A stretch of 64,000 nt of DNA from Amycolatopsis sp. NBRC 101858 (GCF_030269325.1 NZ_BSTD01000003.1:62001-126000); one strand, 5' to 3'; shown: positions 42,895 through 51,315, counted from the stretch's first letter. Numbers and translations: made by a program. The notes: generated by a model from the letters alone, not told the origin.

Positions 42895-43201
42895 GCCGGA
42901 ACCGCGGCCGCGCCGGATCTGGCCGAGCAGCGCCGCTGCGCAAGCCGGGCCGGGCCGCAAGCCAGACCGAGCCCGGCCGAAACCGCCGCCGCACCGGACC
43001 TGGCCGAGCAGCGCCGCCGTGCAAGCCGGGCCGGGCCGCAAGCCAGACCGAGCCCGGCCGAAACCGCCGCCGCACCGGACCTGGCCGAGCAGCGCCGCCG
43101 CGCAAGCCGGGCCGGCCCGGCCCGGCCGGGCCGGGCCGCAAGCCAATCCGAGGCCGGCCGAAACCGCCGCCGCACCGGACCTGGCCGAGCGGCAGCGCCG
43201 A
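42895..43201. repeat. 81-bp tandem repeat, about 3.5 copies
   Basis: Units begin at 42895, 42976, 43057 and 43157 with GCCG(A/G)AACCG. The first three are full; the third is lengthened by 19 bp of CCGG-rich slippage and the fourth is partial. The 81-bp period keeps several frames open on both strands, but no start, ribosome-binding site or family supports translation. It fills the gap between the TetR stop and the rpsA terminator. Confidence 0.85.
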
Positions 43202-43224
43202 ACCGGACTCGGGCCGGGAATGCA

Positions 43225-43259
43225 GCGAACCCCCGGTCCACTCGGGACCGGGGGTTCGC
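43225..43259. terminator. rpsA terminator hairpin
   Basis: GCGAACCCCCGGTCC (43225-43239) and GGACCGGGGGTTCGC (43245-43259) form a perfect 15-bp stem with a 5-nt loop, 22 bp beyond the rpsA stop on the minus strand. Confidence 0.8.
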
Positions 43260-43281
43260 TGTCAGCTCAGAGCGTTACTGC

Positions 43282-44781
43282 TCACGCACCGCCGGAGAGC
43301 TTCTCGCGGAGCGCCGCGAGCTGCTCGTCGGAGGCGAGGGTGCCGCCGCTGCTCTTCGTGTCGGCCGGGGCCGAACCCGAGGTGTAGCTTTCCGCACCGC
43401 TCTCGATGCCGGTCGCCGCGTCCGCCGCGGCTTCCGCGTCGGCCTCGACGGCCTTCTGGACCTGCTTCATGTGGGCCTCGTAACGAGTGTGCGCCTCGGC
43501 GTACTGGCGCTCCCACTCCTCACGCTGCTTGTCGAAGCCTTCCTGCCACTCCTGGGTGTCCGGGTCGAAGCCCTCGGGGTAAATGTAGTTCCCCTCGGTG
43601 TCGTACTCGGCGGCCATGCCGTACTGGGCCGGGTCGAACTCGGTGTCCGGCGTGACACCCTCGTTCGCCTGCTTCAGCGACAGCGAGATGCGACGGCGCT
43701 CGAGGTCGATGTCGATGACCTTGACCATGACGTCGCCGTTGACCTGGACGACCTGCTCCGGGATCTCCACGTGGCGCTCGGCCAGCTCCGAGATGTGGAC
43801 CAGGCCCTCGATGCCCTCTTCGACGCGCACGAACGCACCGAACGGAACCAGCTTGGTGACCTTGCCCGGCACGATCTGGCCGATCGCGTGGGTGCGGGCG
43901 AACTGGCGCCACGGGTCTTCCTGGGTCGCCTTCAGCGACAGCGAGACGCGCTCGCGATCCATGTCGACGTCCAGGACCTCGACCGTGACCTCCTGGCCGA
44001 CCTCGACGACCTCGGACGGGTGGTCGATGTGCTTCCAGGACAGCTCGGAAACGTGCACCAGGCCGTCGACGCCACCCAGGTCCACGAAGGCACCGAAGTT
44101 GACGATGGACGACACGACGCCCTTGCGGACCTGACCCTTGGCGAGCGCGTTGAGGAACTCGCTGCGCACCTCGGACTGGGTCTGCTCCAGGTAGGCGCGG
44201 CGGGACAGGACCACGTTGTTGCGGTTCTTGTCCAGCTCGATGATCTTCGCCTCGAGCTCGCGGCCGACGTACGGCTGCAGGTCGCGGACGCGGCGCATCT
44301 CGACCAGGGACGCGGGGAGGAAGCCGCGCAGGCCGATGTCCAGGATGAGGCCGCCCTTGACGACCTCGATGACGGTGCCCTTGACGGGCTCGTCCTTCTC
44401 CTTGAGCTCCTCGATCGTGCCCCAGGCGCGCTCGTACTGCGCGCGCTTCTTGGACAGGATCAGACGGCCTTCCTTGTCCTCCTTCTGGAGAACCAGGGCT
44501 TCGACCTCATCGCCGACGGTGACAACCTCAGCCGGGTCGACATCGTGCTTGATGGACAGCTCACGCGAGGGGATGACGCCCTCGGTCTTGTAGCCGATGT
44601 CGAGCAGGACCTCGTCGCGGTCGACCTTGACGATCGTGCCTTCGACGATGTCGCCGTCGTTGAAGTACTTGATCGTCTTGTCGATAGCCGCGAGGAAATC
44701 TTCCTCCGACCCGATGTCGTTGATGGCGACCTGCGGGGCCCCGGTGGGGGCGGTCGGGGCGGTGGCGGTGTCGGTGGTCAT
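43282..44781 (-). CDS. rpsA: 30S ribosomal protein S1
   Basis: 499 aa. S1 binds mRNA on the small ribosomal subunit. Four S1/OB-fold repeats are visible at about 36-105, 123-190, 209-277 and 294-363, each with a G-F-V/L or GAFV strand (GFLPASLVE, NFGAFVDLGGVDGLVHVSEL, PFGAFVRVEEGIEGLVHISEL), the four-domain form of actinobacteria. The acidic C-terminal tail is long and of low complexity (ADAEAAADAATG...). The ATG at 44781 overlaps the stop of a 22-codon open frame. An upstream in-frame extension to 44904 is rejected because homologues begin near MTTDT. Confidence 0.97.
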   Translation of the reverse strand: MTTDTATAPTAPTGAPQVAINDIGSEEDFLAAIDKTIKYFNDGDIVEGTIVKVDRDEVLLDIGYKTEGVIPSRELSIKHDVDPAEVVTVGDEVEALVLQKEDKEGRLILSKKRAQYERAWGTIEELKEKDEPVKGTVIEVVKGGLILDIGLRGFLPASLVEMRRVRDLQPYVGRELEAKIIELDKNRNNVVLSRRAYLEQTQSEVRSEFLNALAKGQVRKGVVSSIVNFGAFVDLGGVDGLVHVSELSWKHIDHPSEVVEVGQEVTVEVLDVDMDRERVSLSLKATQEDPWRQFARTHAIGQIVPGKVTKLVPFGAFVRVEEGIEGLVHISELAERHVEIPEQVVQVNGDVMVKVIDIDLERRRISLSLKQANEGVTPDTEFDPAQYGMAAEYDTEGNYIYPEGFDPDTQEWQEGFDKQREEWERQYAEAHTRYEAHMKQVQKAVEADAEAAADAATGIESGAESYTSGSAPADTKSSGGTLASDEQLAALREKLSGGA

Positions 44782-44849
44782 TAGGCGGGTTGCTCCGGTG
44801 GATGGGATCGAGGGTTGGCAGTTGTCGGCGCGATGGGCTCCTGCGACAT
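44781..44849 (-). other. Possible 22-codon leader ORF overlapping rpsA
   Basis: An ATG at 44849 opens MSQEPIAPTTANPRSHPPEQ and ends in a TAA that overlaps the rpsA ATG as TAATG. The peptide is proline-rich (five Pro in its last 13 residues). The overlap would permit translational coupling, and prolines can slow ribosomes. The Shine-Dalgarno is weak, so this may be chance. Confidence 0.25.
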
Positions 44850-45085
44850 GCGACGACCCTGCGAGCAAACGTCCACCAGTGAACGACCGCGGCATGACCC
44901 GCATAACGGTGCGCGACCCGAAGCCCGACCAGGAAAGCTGAGCGGAAGGCAGCGCGAACCCACTGCGCTAACACTTATCCTACGCGGCGGCCGCTAGGCG
45001 GCACAATCAGGGTCCCCCTCGGTCGCTAAGGTCCTCGCGGAAGCAAACCGCACGCACCAGGACGCAGGGACCGGAGACCACCATC
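44782..45085. promoter_or_regulatory. Leader and promoter space between rpsA and the methyltransferase gene
   Basis: A 304-bp divergent gap. On the minus strand the stretch around 44970-44985 (TAGGATAAGTGTTAG) is the most promoter-like, giving rpsA a leader of about 190 nt, long enough for regulation. The plus-strand start at 45086 is preceded by weak GGGACCGGAG-like sequence. Apart from the small leader frame I see no gene or RNA in it. Confidence 0.4.
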
Positions 45086-45937
45086 ATGCCACCGGAGGAG
45101 CCGCCCGCGCCGGGGCGCCACGACGCGGCCGAGCACCGGCTGGGCACCGCGGCCGTCGCCTACCGCGAGGTCGGGGGCCCCGAAGCCGCCGCCGCGAACC
45201 TCGCGTGGTGGGACGCCGACGCCGACGACTACCAGGCCGAACACGGCGGGTTCCTCGGCGACGCCGACTTCGTCTGGTGCCCGGAAGGCGTGCGGGAGGC
45301 CGACGCGCGGCTGCTCGGCGACGTCCGCGGCAAGCGCGTGCTGGAGGTCGGCTGCGGGCAGGCCGCGTGCTCGCGCTGGCTGGCGGCCCAGGGTGCCCGT
45401 GCCGTCGCGACCGACCTGTCCGCCGGCATGCTGCGCCACGCCCGCGAGGGCAACGAGCGCACCGGCGCCGACGTCCCGCTCGTGCAGGCGAACGCCGAGT
45501 ACCTGCCGCTGGCGTCCGGCAGCTTCGACGCGGCCTGCTCGGCCTTCGGCGCGATCCCGTTCGTGGCCTCTGTGGACGCTGTCTTCGCCGAGGTGCACCG
45601 GGTGCTGCGGCCGGGTGCGCCGTGGGTGTTCTCGGTGACCCACCCGATGCGGTGGATCTTCCCGGACGACCCCGGCCCGCAGGGCCTCACCGTCACCCAG
45701 CCGTACTTCGACCGCACGCCGTACGTGGAGGTCGACGACGAGGGCACCGCGACCTACGTCGAGTACCACCACACCCTCGGCGACTACGTGCGCGCGCTGG
45801 CCGCGGCCGGGTTCACCCTCACCGACCTGGTCGAGCCCGAGTGGCCGGAAGGGCACACGCGGGTCTGGGGCCAGTGGAGCCCGCTGCGGGGCCGCCTCTT
45901 CCCGGGCACGGCGATCTTCCGCACGCGCCGCTCGTGA
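45086..45937 (+). CDS. Class I SAM-dependent methyltransferase
   Basis: 283 aa. The Rossmann motif I is VLEVGCGQAACSRWLAAQGA, followed by the acidic VATDLSAGML, a VPLVQANAEYLPLASGSFD post-motif and a C-terminal YFDRTPYVEVD cap, the UbiE/ArsM-like small-molecule or quinone methyltransferase pattern. The substrate is unknown. Its stop overlaps the GTG of the first GNAT gene (GTGA), and the second GNAT follows, so methylation and acetylation appear to be coordinated in one operon. Confidence 0.88.
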   Translation: MPPEEPPAPGRHDAAEHRLGTAAVAYREVGGPEAAAANLAWWDADADDYQAEHGGFLGDADFVWCPEGVREADARLLGDVRGKRVLEVGCGQAACSRWLAAQGARAVATDLSAGMLRHAREGNERTGADVPLVQANAEYLPLASGSFDAACSAFGAIPFVASVDAVFAEVHRVLRPGAPWVFSVTHPMRWIFPDDPGPQGLTVTQPYFDRTPYVEVDDEGTATYVEYHHTLGDYVRALAAAGFTLTDLVEPEWPEGHTRVWGQWSPLRGRLFPGTAIFRTRRS

Positions 45938-46845
45938 ACCCCCTGGAAAAGGAGCAGAACGCGCGGTTCGCCGCGCTCGATCCGCTGCTGCCGCCGATCG
46001 CCGCCCCGCCGTCGGCGAGCGAGCCGCTGGTGGTCGCCGCCGGCGGGCGGCGGGCGGGCGGCCTGCTGACGCACGTCGTGCACGCGCCGGGGGCGTGGCC
46101 CGCGCTGTGGGGCCCGCTGGAGATCTGGGACCTGACCGCGGTGCCGGGCGACAGCGGCGCCGCGGGCCTGACCGCGCTGCTGGGGGCCTGGCGCGAGCGG
46201 CTGCGCGGGACGCGGCCCGATCCGGACTCGGGCTGCTCGCTGGCCTGGCCGAGCCGCGACGCCGAGACGTCGGCGGTCCTGCTGGCCCACGGCTTCGCGC
46301 CGATGACGTGCCTGGCGGTGCGGCCGCCCGAGCCGCCCACCGGCGAGGGGCCTTCGCGGGTGACCGTCCGCCTCGCCGGGGAGGGCGACGTCGAGGCCCT
46401 CACCGACCTGCGCGTGGCGGAATGGCGGTACACGTCGCTGGTCGGCACGGCGGTGCCGCGGGCCGGCGCGCGGAAGCTGCTGCGCGCGGAGGTCGTCCGC
46501 GCGCTGCGCTTCAGCGGCCGGGTCTGGCTCGCCGAAGACGACGGCGTCCCGGTGGGCCTCGCCGCGTGCGCGGTGGCCTCGCCCGCGCCGGGCGACGGCA
46601 TCCACGGCCGGCTGCGGCCGGGCCGCTGGGGGTACGTCGACACGCTGTCGGTCGCGCCCGGTGCGCGGGGCGGCGGCGTGGGCCGCGCGCTGATGGCGGT
46701 GGCCCATCGCGAGCTGCTCCGGCAGGAGGTGCGCGGTACGTTCCTCTTCTACCACCCGGCGAACCCGCTCTCGCCGGTGTTCTGGCACCGGCAGGGTTAC
46801 CGTCCACTGTGGACGATGTGGATCCGGCGCCCCGCCTGGTCCTGA
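45934..46845 (+). CDS. GNAT-family acetyltransferase, copy 1 (double-domain)
   Basis: 303 aa. The C-terminal half (about 150-300) is a GNAT domain with strand-helix WGYVDTLSVAPGARGGGVGRALMA, the acetyl-CoA-binding R/Q-x-x-G-x-G/A site, and the closing FWHRQGYRPLWTMW. The N-terminal half has a second, degenerate GNAT-like copy (SLAWPSRDAETSAVLLAHGF) without the CoA motif. It is coupled to the methyltransferase gene before it and is 24 bp ahead of a paralogue. Acceptor unknown. It contains a GTCCACTGTGGAC palindrome. Confidence 0.82.
   Translation: MNPLEKEQNARFAALDPLLPPIAAPPSASEPLVVAAGGRRAGGLLTHVVHAPGAWPALWGPLEIWDLTAVPGDSGAAGLTALLGAWRERLRGTRPDPDSGCSLAWPSRDAETSAVLLAHGFAPMTCLAVRPPEPPTGEGPSRVTVRLAGEGDVEALTDLRVAEWRYTSLVGTAVPRAGARKLLRAEVVRALRFSGRVWLAEDDGVPVGLAACAVASPAPGDGIHGRLRPGRWGYVDTLSVAPGARGGGVGRALMAVAHRELLRQEVRGTFLFYHPANPLSPVFWHRQGYRPLWTMWIRRPAWS
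46802..46814. repeat. Palindrome GTCCACTGTGGAC, copy 4
   Basis: A perfect 13-bp inverted repeat (15 bp with flanking C/G) near the 3' end of the first GNAT gene, read as Arg-Pro-Leu-Trp-Thr, a different frame from copies 1-3. Confidence 0.85.
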
Positions 46846-46868
46846 CCGAGACACCACCAGGGGGATCC

Positions 46869-47789
46869 ATGGACATCGCCGAGCCGCTGCTCGCCGCCCA
46901 CCGCGCGCGCTTCGCGGCGGTCGACGCGCTGCTGCCGCCCGCCGCGCCCCCGGCCGAGGGACGGCGGCTGGACGCCGCGACCGCGGACGGCACCCGGGTC
47001 GCCGGCGTGCTGCAGCGGCACCGCGCGGCCCCCGGCGACGTCACGACGCTGTGGGCGGCCGCCGACGTCTGGCAGCTCTTCCCGTACTTCGGCGCCACCG
47101 GCACCGAAGGCGTCGATCTCCTGCTTCGCGCGCTCAAGGGCGTGCTGGAGGGCGAGGAGATCGACGACGATTCGTCGTGCGTCGTCCTCTGGCCCAGCCG
47201 GGACGCCGAGGCGATCCGGGCTTTCCTCGACCACGGTCTCGTCCCGCTCTCCGCGGTCGGCGTGCGCACGGCACCCCCGGCCGAGCCGGACCCGGCGGTC
47301 GCCGTCCGCCGGGCCGGCCCCGACGACTTCGCCGCGGCGCTGGAGCTGGCCACCGCGACGTTCGACTACACCGGCCTCGTGGCCGCGGCGCGCCGGGAGA
47401 ACACGGCCGAACTGCTCGCCCCCTCCCTGCGGGCCGCGCTGGCCGAGGACGAACCGGCGGTGTGGCTGGCCGAGGAAGCCGGCGAGGTCCGCGCGCTCGC
47501 GCACTGCGCGTGGCTCGACGCGACGCCGGGGAGCGCGGCAGCCGAGCTGCTGCCGCCGGGACGCTGGGGGTACGTGAACAACGTGGTGACGGCGCCCGGC
47601 GAGCGCGGCGGCGGGTTCGGCCGGGCGCTGATGGCCCACGTGCACCGGGAGCTGCACCGGGGCGGCGCCACCCGCACCTACCTCTACTACAACCCGACCA
47701 ACCCGCTGGCCTCGGTGTTCTGGCACCGGCAGGGCTACCGTCCACTGTGGACCAGCTGGGAAGTGCGCCCGGCGTCGGCGCTGCGCTGA
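46869..47789 (+). CDS. GNAT-family acetyltransferase, copy 2 (double-domain)
   Basis: 306 aa, paralogous to the preceding gene throughout: N-terminal degenerate half (VVLWPSRDAEAIRAFLDHGL), C-terminal half with VNNVVTAPGERGGGFGRALMAHVHRELH and a matching end, FWHRQGYRPLWTSW. The intact RGGGFG site implies acetyl-CoA binding. ATG at 46869 follows AGGGGGATCC. The pair arose by duplication; sequences have diverged most in the N-terminal halves, hinting at different acceptors. The third gene of the methyltransferase operon. Confidence 0.82.
   Translation: MDIAEPLLAAHRARFAAVDALLPPAAPPAEGRRLDAATADGTRVAGVLQRHRAAPGDVTTLWAAADVWQLFPYFGATGTEGVDLLLRALKGVLEGEEIDDDSSCVVLWPSRDAEAIRAFLDHGLVPLSAVGVRTAPPAEPDPAVAVRRAGPDDFAAALELATATFDYTGLVAAARRENTAELLAPSLRAALAEDEPAVWLAEEAGEVRALAHCAWLDATPGSAAAELLPPGRWGYVNNVVTAPGERGGGFGRALMAHVHRELHRGGATRTYLYYNPTNPLASVFWHRQGYRPLWTSWEVRPASALR
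47741..47753. repeat. Palindrome GTCCACTGTGGAC, copy 5
   Basis: A perfect 13-bp inverted repeat at the homologous place in the second GNAT gene (Arg-Pro-Leu-Trp-Thr), so copies 4 and 5 may descend from one site. Confidence 0.85.
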
Positions 47790-47879
47790 GCGGACCCTCC
47801 CCCGACCGGGTTCGCCGGGCGGCGCCGCGAGCCGTGGGATGCGAAAGTCACCCACGGGTGTGACGTGCGTCCGGTGATC

Positions 47880-47932
47880 TTGCCGCCCCCTTCCGCGAGG
47901 ACTAGCTTTTGCACTGACCGGTCAGTTCAAAA
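47880..47932 (+). promoter_or_regulatory. Promoter and TetR-type operator of the pseudo-ATPase/YhgE operon
   Basis: TTGCCG (47880-47885) and TAGCTT (47903-47908) make a -35/-10 pair with 17-bp spacing. The predicted transcription start falls inside ACTGACCGGTCAGT (47913-47926), a perfect palindrome that extends to 26 bp with TTTTG/CAAAA ends (47907-47932). This is the shape of a TetR-family operator, and the last gene of the operon encodes a TetR repressor, so negative autoregulation is likely. Confidence 0.8.
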
Positions 47933-47953
47933 GTTCCCGACGCTGGAGTAACC

Positions 47954-48643
47954 GTGCAGGTCCGCGCCGATCGGGTGTCCCTCGAAGGACACCACGGCCC
48001 TTTGTTACCGCCCACCTCGCTGACCGTCGGCGAGGGCGACCTGGCGATCGTGCACGGCGAACCCGGCGTCGGCGTCACCGCGTTCGGCCTGGCACTGGCC
48101 GGCCGGCTGAAGCCGACCACCGGCACGGTGCACGCCGAAGGCACCGACGCCGGGCTGCCCGAGCTCGTCGCGATCGTCGACGCCCCCGGCGTCAGCGAAC
48201 CCGACGACGCCCTGCCCCTGCGCGTGGTCGTCGGCGAGGAGCTCGCGCTCGCCCACCGCCCGGCGGGCAAGGAGGACGTCGCCCGCTGGCTCGCCGGGCA
48301 CGACGCCGCGCCGTTCGCGGGCACGCGGTTCGAGAACCTCGCCCCGGCGCTGCGCACGCGCCTGCTGACCGAGCTGGCCGCCGAGCGCGAGGGCGTGCGG
48401 CTGCTCGTCCTCGACACCCCCGACCGGCACACCAGCGACGTCGACAGCTGGGCCGGGCTGGCGCGCGAGCAGGCCGAGCGCGGCCTGGCCGTCGTGGTGC
48501 TGGCCGCGACGACGCCGTTGTCCGCGCTGCCCTTCACACCCGCGCGCCTCGGCGCGGCCGAACAGCCCGAGCCGCAGCACCACTCCCCCGAACCCGCCCC
48601 CACCGAAGAGCTCCCCGAGAGCACTGACGGAGTTTCCGAATGA
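47954..48643 (+). CDS. Degenerate ABC-ATPase-like protein (pseudo-ATPase)
   Basis: 229 aa. The fold follows an ABC ATPase: VSLEGHHGPLLPPTSLTVGEGDLAIVHGEPGVGVTAFGLALAGRLKPTTGTV at the N-terminus and LLVLDTPD with ARE...GLAVVVLAATTPL later. But the Walker A lysine is replaced (GEPGVGVT), the LSGGQ signature reads LAPALR, and Walker B ends in DTPD without the catalytic glutamate. It probably cannot hydrolyse ATP and may act as a scaffold for the YhgE/Pip protein, whose gene overlaps its stop by four bases. The C-terminal 35 residues are a disordered Pro/Glu tail. Confidence 0.75.
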   Translation: MQVRADRVSLEGHHGPLLPPTSLTVGEGDLAIVHGEPGVGVTAFGLALAGRLKPTTGTVHAEGTDAGLPELVAIVDAPGVSEPDDALPLRVVVGEELALAHRPAGKEDVARWLAGHDAAPFAGTRFENLAPALRTRLLTELAAEREGVRLLVLDTPDRHTSDVDSWAGLAREQAERGLAVVVLAATTPLSALPFTPARLGAAEQPEPQHHSPEPAPTEELPESTDGVSE

Positions 48644-50535
48644 ACGCCTTCCGGATCGCCCGCAACGAACTGCGGCGGCTGTCCACCGGCACGATGCCGA
48701 AGCTCGCGCTGGTCGCGCTCGTGCTGGTGCCGCTGCTCTACGCGTCCTTCTACCTCTACGCGAACTACGACCCGTACGGCAGGCTCGACAAGCTGCCCGC
48801 CGCCGTCTTCACCAGCGACACCGGCGCGCAGGACGCGAGCGGCCAGCAGCGCAACGTCGGCCGCGAGGTCACCGACGAGTTGGTCAAGTCCGGCACCTTC
48901 CAGTGGCACGAGGTGTCCGAGCAGGAGGCCCGCGACGGCGTCCGCGACGACAGGTACTCCTTCGCGATCGGCATCCCCAGCGGGTTCTCCGCCGCCCTGC
49001 TGGGCGTCGGCACGTTCCAGCCGCAGCAGGCGACGATCACGCTGACCACCAACGACGCCAACAACTACCTGTCCGGCACCATCGCCAAGCAGGTGGCCGA
49101 GCAGGTGCGCAAGACGATCGCGGAGAAGGTCGGCAGCGAGGCCGCGGACCGGTTCCTGGTCGGCTTTTCCACGATCTACGCCAAGATCCAGGAGGCCTCG
49201 ACCGGGGCGTCCCAGCTCGCCGACGGCGCCACCCAGCTGAAGTCCGGGCAGCAGCAGCTGGCCGACGGCGCCGCCAAGCTCGCGGACGGCTCGTCGACGC
49301 TGGCGACCGGCCTCGGCACGCTCAAGAGCAGCACCGCGGACCTGCCGTCGCAGACGCAGAAGCTGGCCGACGGCGCTTCGCAGGTGGCGGCCGGGGACCA
49401 GAAGGTCGCCGACGCGGCGTCGCTCGCGGCCACGGCGTCGTCCGGCATCCAGGGCAAGCTCGACTCCTACCGCACCCAGCTGCAGACCGATCTCCGCAAC
49501 GCCGGGGTGCCGGAGGACCAGATCACGGCGATCGTGGCGCGCGCGGACCAGCTGCGCGCCCCGGTCGACCAGGCGAACAGCAAGATCCAGCAGGCCAACG
49601 GCGACCTCGCGAAGCTGGCCGACGGCGCCCGGCAGGTCTCCGACGGCGCGGCCAAGCTCGCCGCCGCGTCGCCGCAGCTGGCGAACGGCATCGCGCAGGC
49701 GTCCGACGGCGCGAACCAGCTGAAGGACGGCGCTGCGCAGCTCAACGACGGTGAGAAGACCGCCGTCAACGGCACGAACCAGCTGGCCGACGGCGCGGTG
49801 AAGCTGCGCGACGGGCTTGCGGCCGGGCTCAAGGAGATCCCGAACCCGGACGACCCGACCCGCTCGGCGACGGCCAACACCATCGCCGACCCGGTGGCGG
49901 TGAACGCCAACGGCGAGGCGTCGGCGGGGACGTACGGCGCCGGGCTCGCGCCGTTCTTCATCTCGCTGGCGACGTGGATCGGCGCGTTCGTGCTGTTCCT
50001 GATCCTGCGGCCGCTCTCGACGCGGGCGCTGACCGCGGGCGCGGCGCCATTCCGGGTCGCGGTCGGCGGCTGGCTGTCGTCGGCGTTGCTCGGCATGGCC
50101 CAGGTGATCGTGCTGTTCGGCGCGGTGACGTGGCTGGTCGGCATCCACATCGCGCACCCGCTGGGGGCGATCGGGTTCGCCCTGCTCGTGTCGCTGACGT
50201 TCACGTCGGTGGTGCACGCGCTCAACGCGTTCTTCGGCGCGGTCGGCAAGTTCCTCGGGCTGGTGCTGCTGGTGCTGCAGCTGGTCAGCGCGGGCGGGAC
50301 GTTCCCGTGGCAGACCATCCCGGACGCGCTGTACCCGCTGCACGTGGTGCTGCCGATGGGGTACGCGATCGACGGCTTCCGGCACCTGTTCTACAGTGGC
50401 GCCACCGTGCAGATCCTGGGAGACATCGGCGTGCTGCTGGCCTACTTGGCAGGTGGAGTCCTGGTGTCCACGCTGGCCGCGCGCAAACGTCGCGTTTGGA
50501 CGGTGTCGGCGCTCAAGCCCGAGCTGAGCCTGTGA
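48640..50535 (+). CDS. YhgE/Pip-domain membrane protein
   Basis: 631 aa. An N-terminal membrane helix (LALVALVLVPLLYASFYLYA) leads to a large external region. YhgE/Pip marks are NELRRLSTG, ASFYLYANYDPYGRLDKLPAAV and FAIGIPSGFSAAL. Residues about 185-420 are an extended helical rod of repeated (Q/K)LADGA and L-x-x-G segments, as in phage-infection protein and EsaA-like proteins. Five or six membrane helices follow from about 430, of ABC-2 permease type. It overlaps the pseudo-ATPase and TetR genes. The family links to phage receptors and type VII secretion in firmicutes; here a membrane export or envelope role is inferred. Confidence 0.85.
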   Translation: MNAFRIARNELRRLSTGTMPKLALVALVLVPLLYASFYLYANYDPYGRLDKLPAAVFTSDTGAQDASGQQRNVGREVTDELVKSGTFQWHEVSEQEARDGVRDDRYSFAIGIPSGFSAALLGVGTFQPQQATITLTTNDANNYLSGTIAKQVAEQVRKTIAEKVGSEAADRFLVGFSTIYAKIQEASTGASQLADGATQLKSGQQQLADGAAKLADGSSTLATGLGTLKSSTADLPSQTQKLADGASQVAAGDQKVADAASLAATASSGIQGKLDSYRTQLQTDLRNAGVPEDQITAIVARADQLRAPVDQANSKIQQANGDLAKLADGARQVSDGAAKLAAASPQLANGIAQASDGANQLKDGAAQLNDGEKTAVNGTNQLADGAVKLRDGLAAGLKEIPNPDDPTRSATANTIADPVAVNANGEASAGTYGAGLAPFFISLATWIGAFVLFLILRPLSTRALTAGAAPFRVAVGGWLSSALLGMAQVIVLFGAVTWLVGIHIAHPLGAIGFALLVSLTFTSVVHALNAFFGAVGKFLGLVLLVLQLVSAGGTFPWQTIPDALYPLHVVLPMGYAIDGFRHLFYSGATVQILGDIGVLLAYLAGGVLVSTLAARKRRVWTVSALKPELSL

Positions 50536-51104
50536 GCGGCGCGACGAAGCAGAAGCTCTTCGAGGCCACCCTGCGGCTCTCGAAGAGCCGGGGCCTGGTC
50601 GGGCTGACGGTCGACGACATCGCGGCCGAAGCCGGCGTCGCGAAGGGCACGGTCTACTACAACTTCGGCTCGAAGGACGGCCTGGTCGATGGCCTTCTGC
50701 GGTACGGAGTGGACATGCTGGCCGGGCGGCTGCGCGCCGCGGTCTCGGACGCGGATCCGCTCGACGTGATCGAGTCGCAGGTCGACGTGACCTTGGAGTT
50801 CATCGCCCAGTACCCGGGGTTCTCGCAGATCCTGGTGAGCGAGCTGTGGCGGACGCCGGGCCAGTGGCACGACACGCTTTCGTTGCTGCGCGAGGAGATC
50901 ATCTCGATCGTGAAGCAGCAGTTGTCCCGCTTGGACGACGCCGGCCGGCTGCCGGAGGGAGTCCAGATCCCGACGGCGGCGGCCGGGCTGTTCGGCACGA
51001 TGCTGGTGGTGGCATTGGACTGGCAGGTGTTCGGGCCGCAGCGCACGCGGGGTGAGGTGCGGGAAGCGGTGATGGTCCTGATCCGCGGCTTGGGGCGTCG
51101 CTAG
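50532..51104 (+). CDS. TetR-family repressor of its own operon
   Basis: 190 aa from the GTG at 50532, which overlaps the YhgE/Pip stop. The helix-turn-helix reads GLTVDDIAAEAGVAKGTVYYNFGSKDGLVDGLLRYG. The C-terminal domain (FIAQYPGFSQILVSELWRTPGQWHDTLSLLREEIISIVKQQL) is of the TetR_C type common in actinomycete efflux repressors. The 26-bp palindrome across the operon promoter is its most likely operator. Ligand unknown. Confidence 0.9.
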   Translation: MSGATKQKLFEATLRLSKSRGLVGLTVDDIAAEAGVAKGTVYYNFGSKDGLVDGLLRYGVDMLAGRLRAAVSDADPLDVIESQVDVTLEFIAQYPGFSQILVSELWRTPGQWHDTLSLLREEIISIVKQQLSRLDDAGRLPEGVQIPTAAAGLFGTMLVVALDWQVFGPQRTRGEVREAVMVLIRGLGRR

Positions 51105-51120
51105 GCGGGTTCGCGGGGGC

Positions 51121-51315
51121 GGTTGCTCACCTGGGTCCGCCGCGCCGGAAGTGGTGGCGGCTCTCCCGGGCCCAAGGCGGCCACTGCACGCCCGAGTCCG
51201 CCGGGGCCGAAGGTGGCGGCGGCTCGCCCGGGTCCGCCGAGGCGAGGTCGCGGCGGCTCGCCTGGGTCCGTGGCGCCGAAGGTGGCCGCTGTTCTCCCGG
51301 GTCCGCGGGGGCGCC
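51121..51315. repeat. Degenerate 33-35-bp GC-rich repeats
   Basis: Variants of GGTGGCGGCGGCTCGCCCGG followed by GTCCGC start at about 51212, 51246 and 51281, with weaker relatives before, filling the 266-bp gap between the TetR stop and the convergent protease-like gene. No gene is supported there. Confidence 0.6.

Noticed and set aside
42137..43241. Repetitive frames in both directions over the 81-bp repeat
   Set aside because: The repeat period is a multiple of three, which keeps several frames open at once. No start site or homologue favours any one of them.
44782..44904. In-frame 41-codon extension of rpsA
   Set aside because: Not found at the start of S1 proteins, and the sequence is untypical; the ATG at 44781 is preferred.
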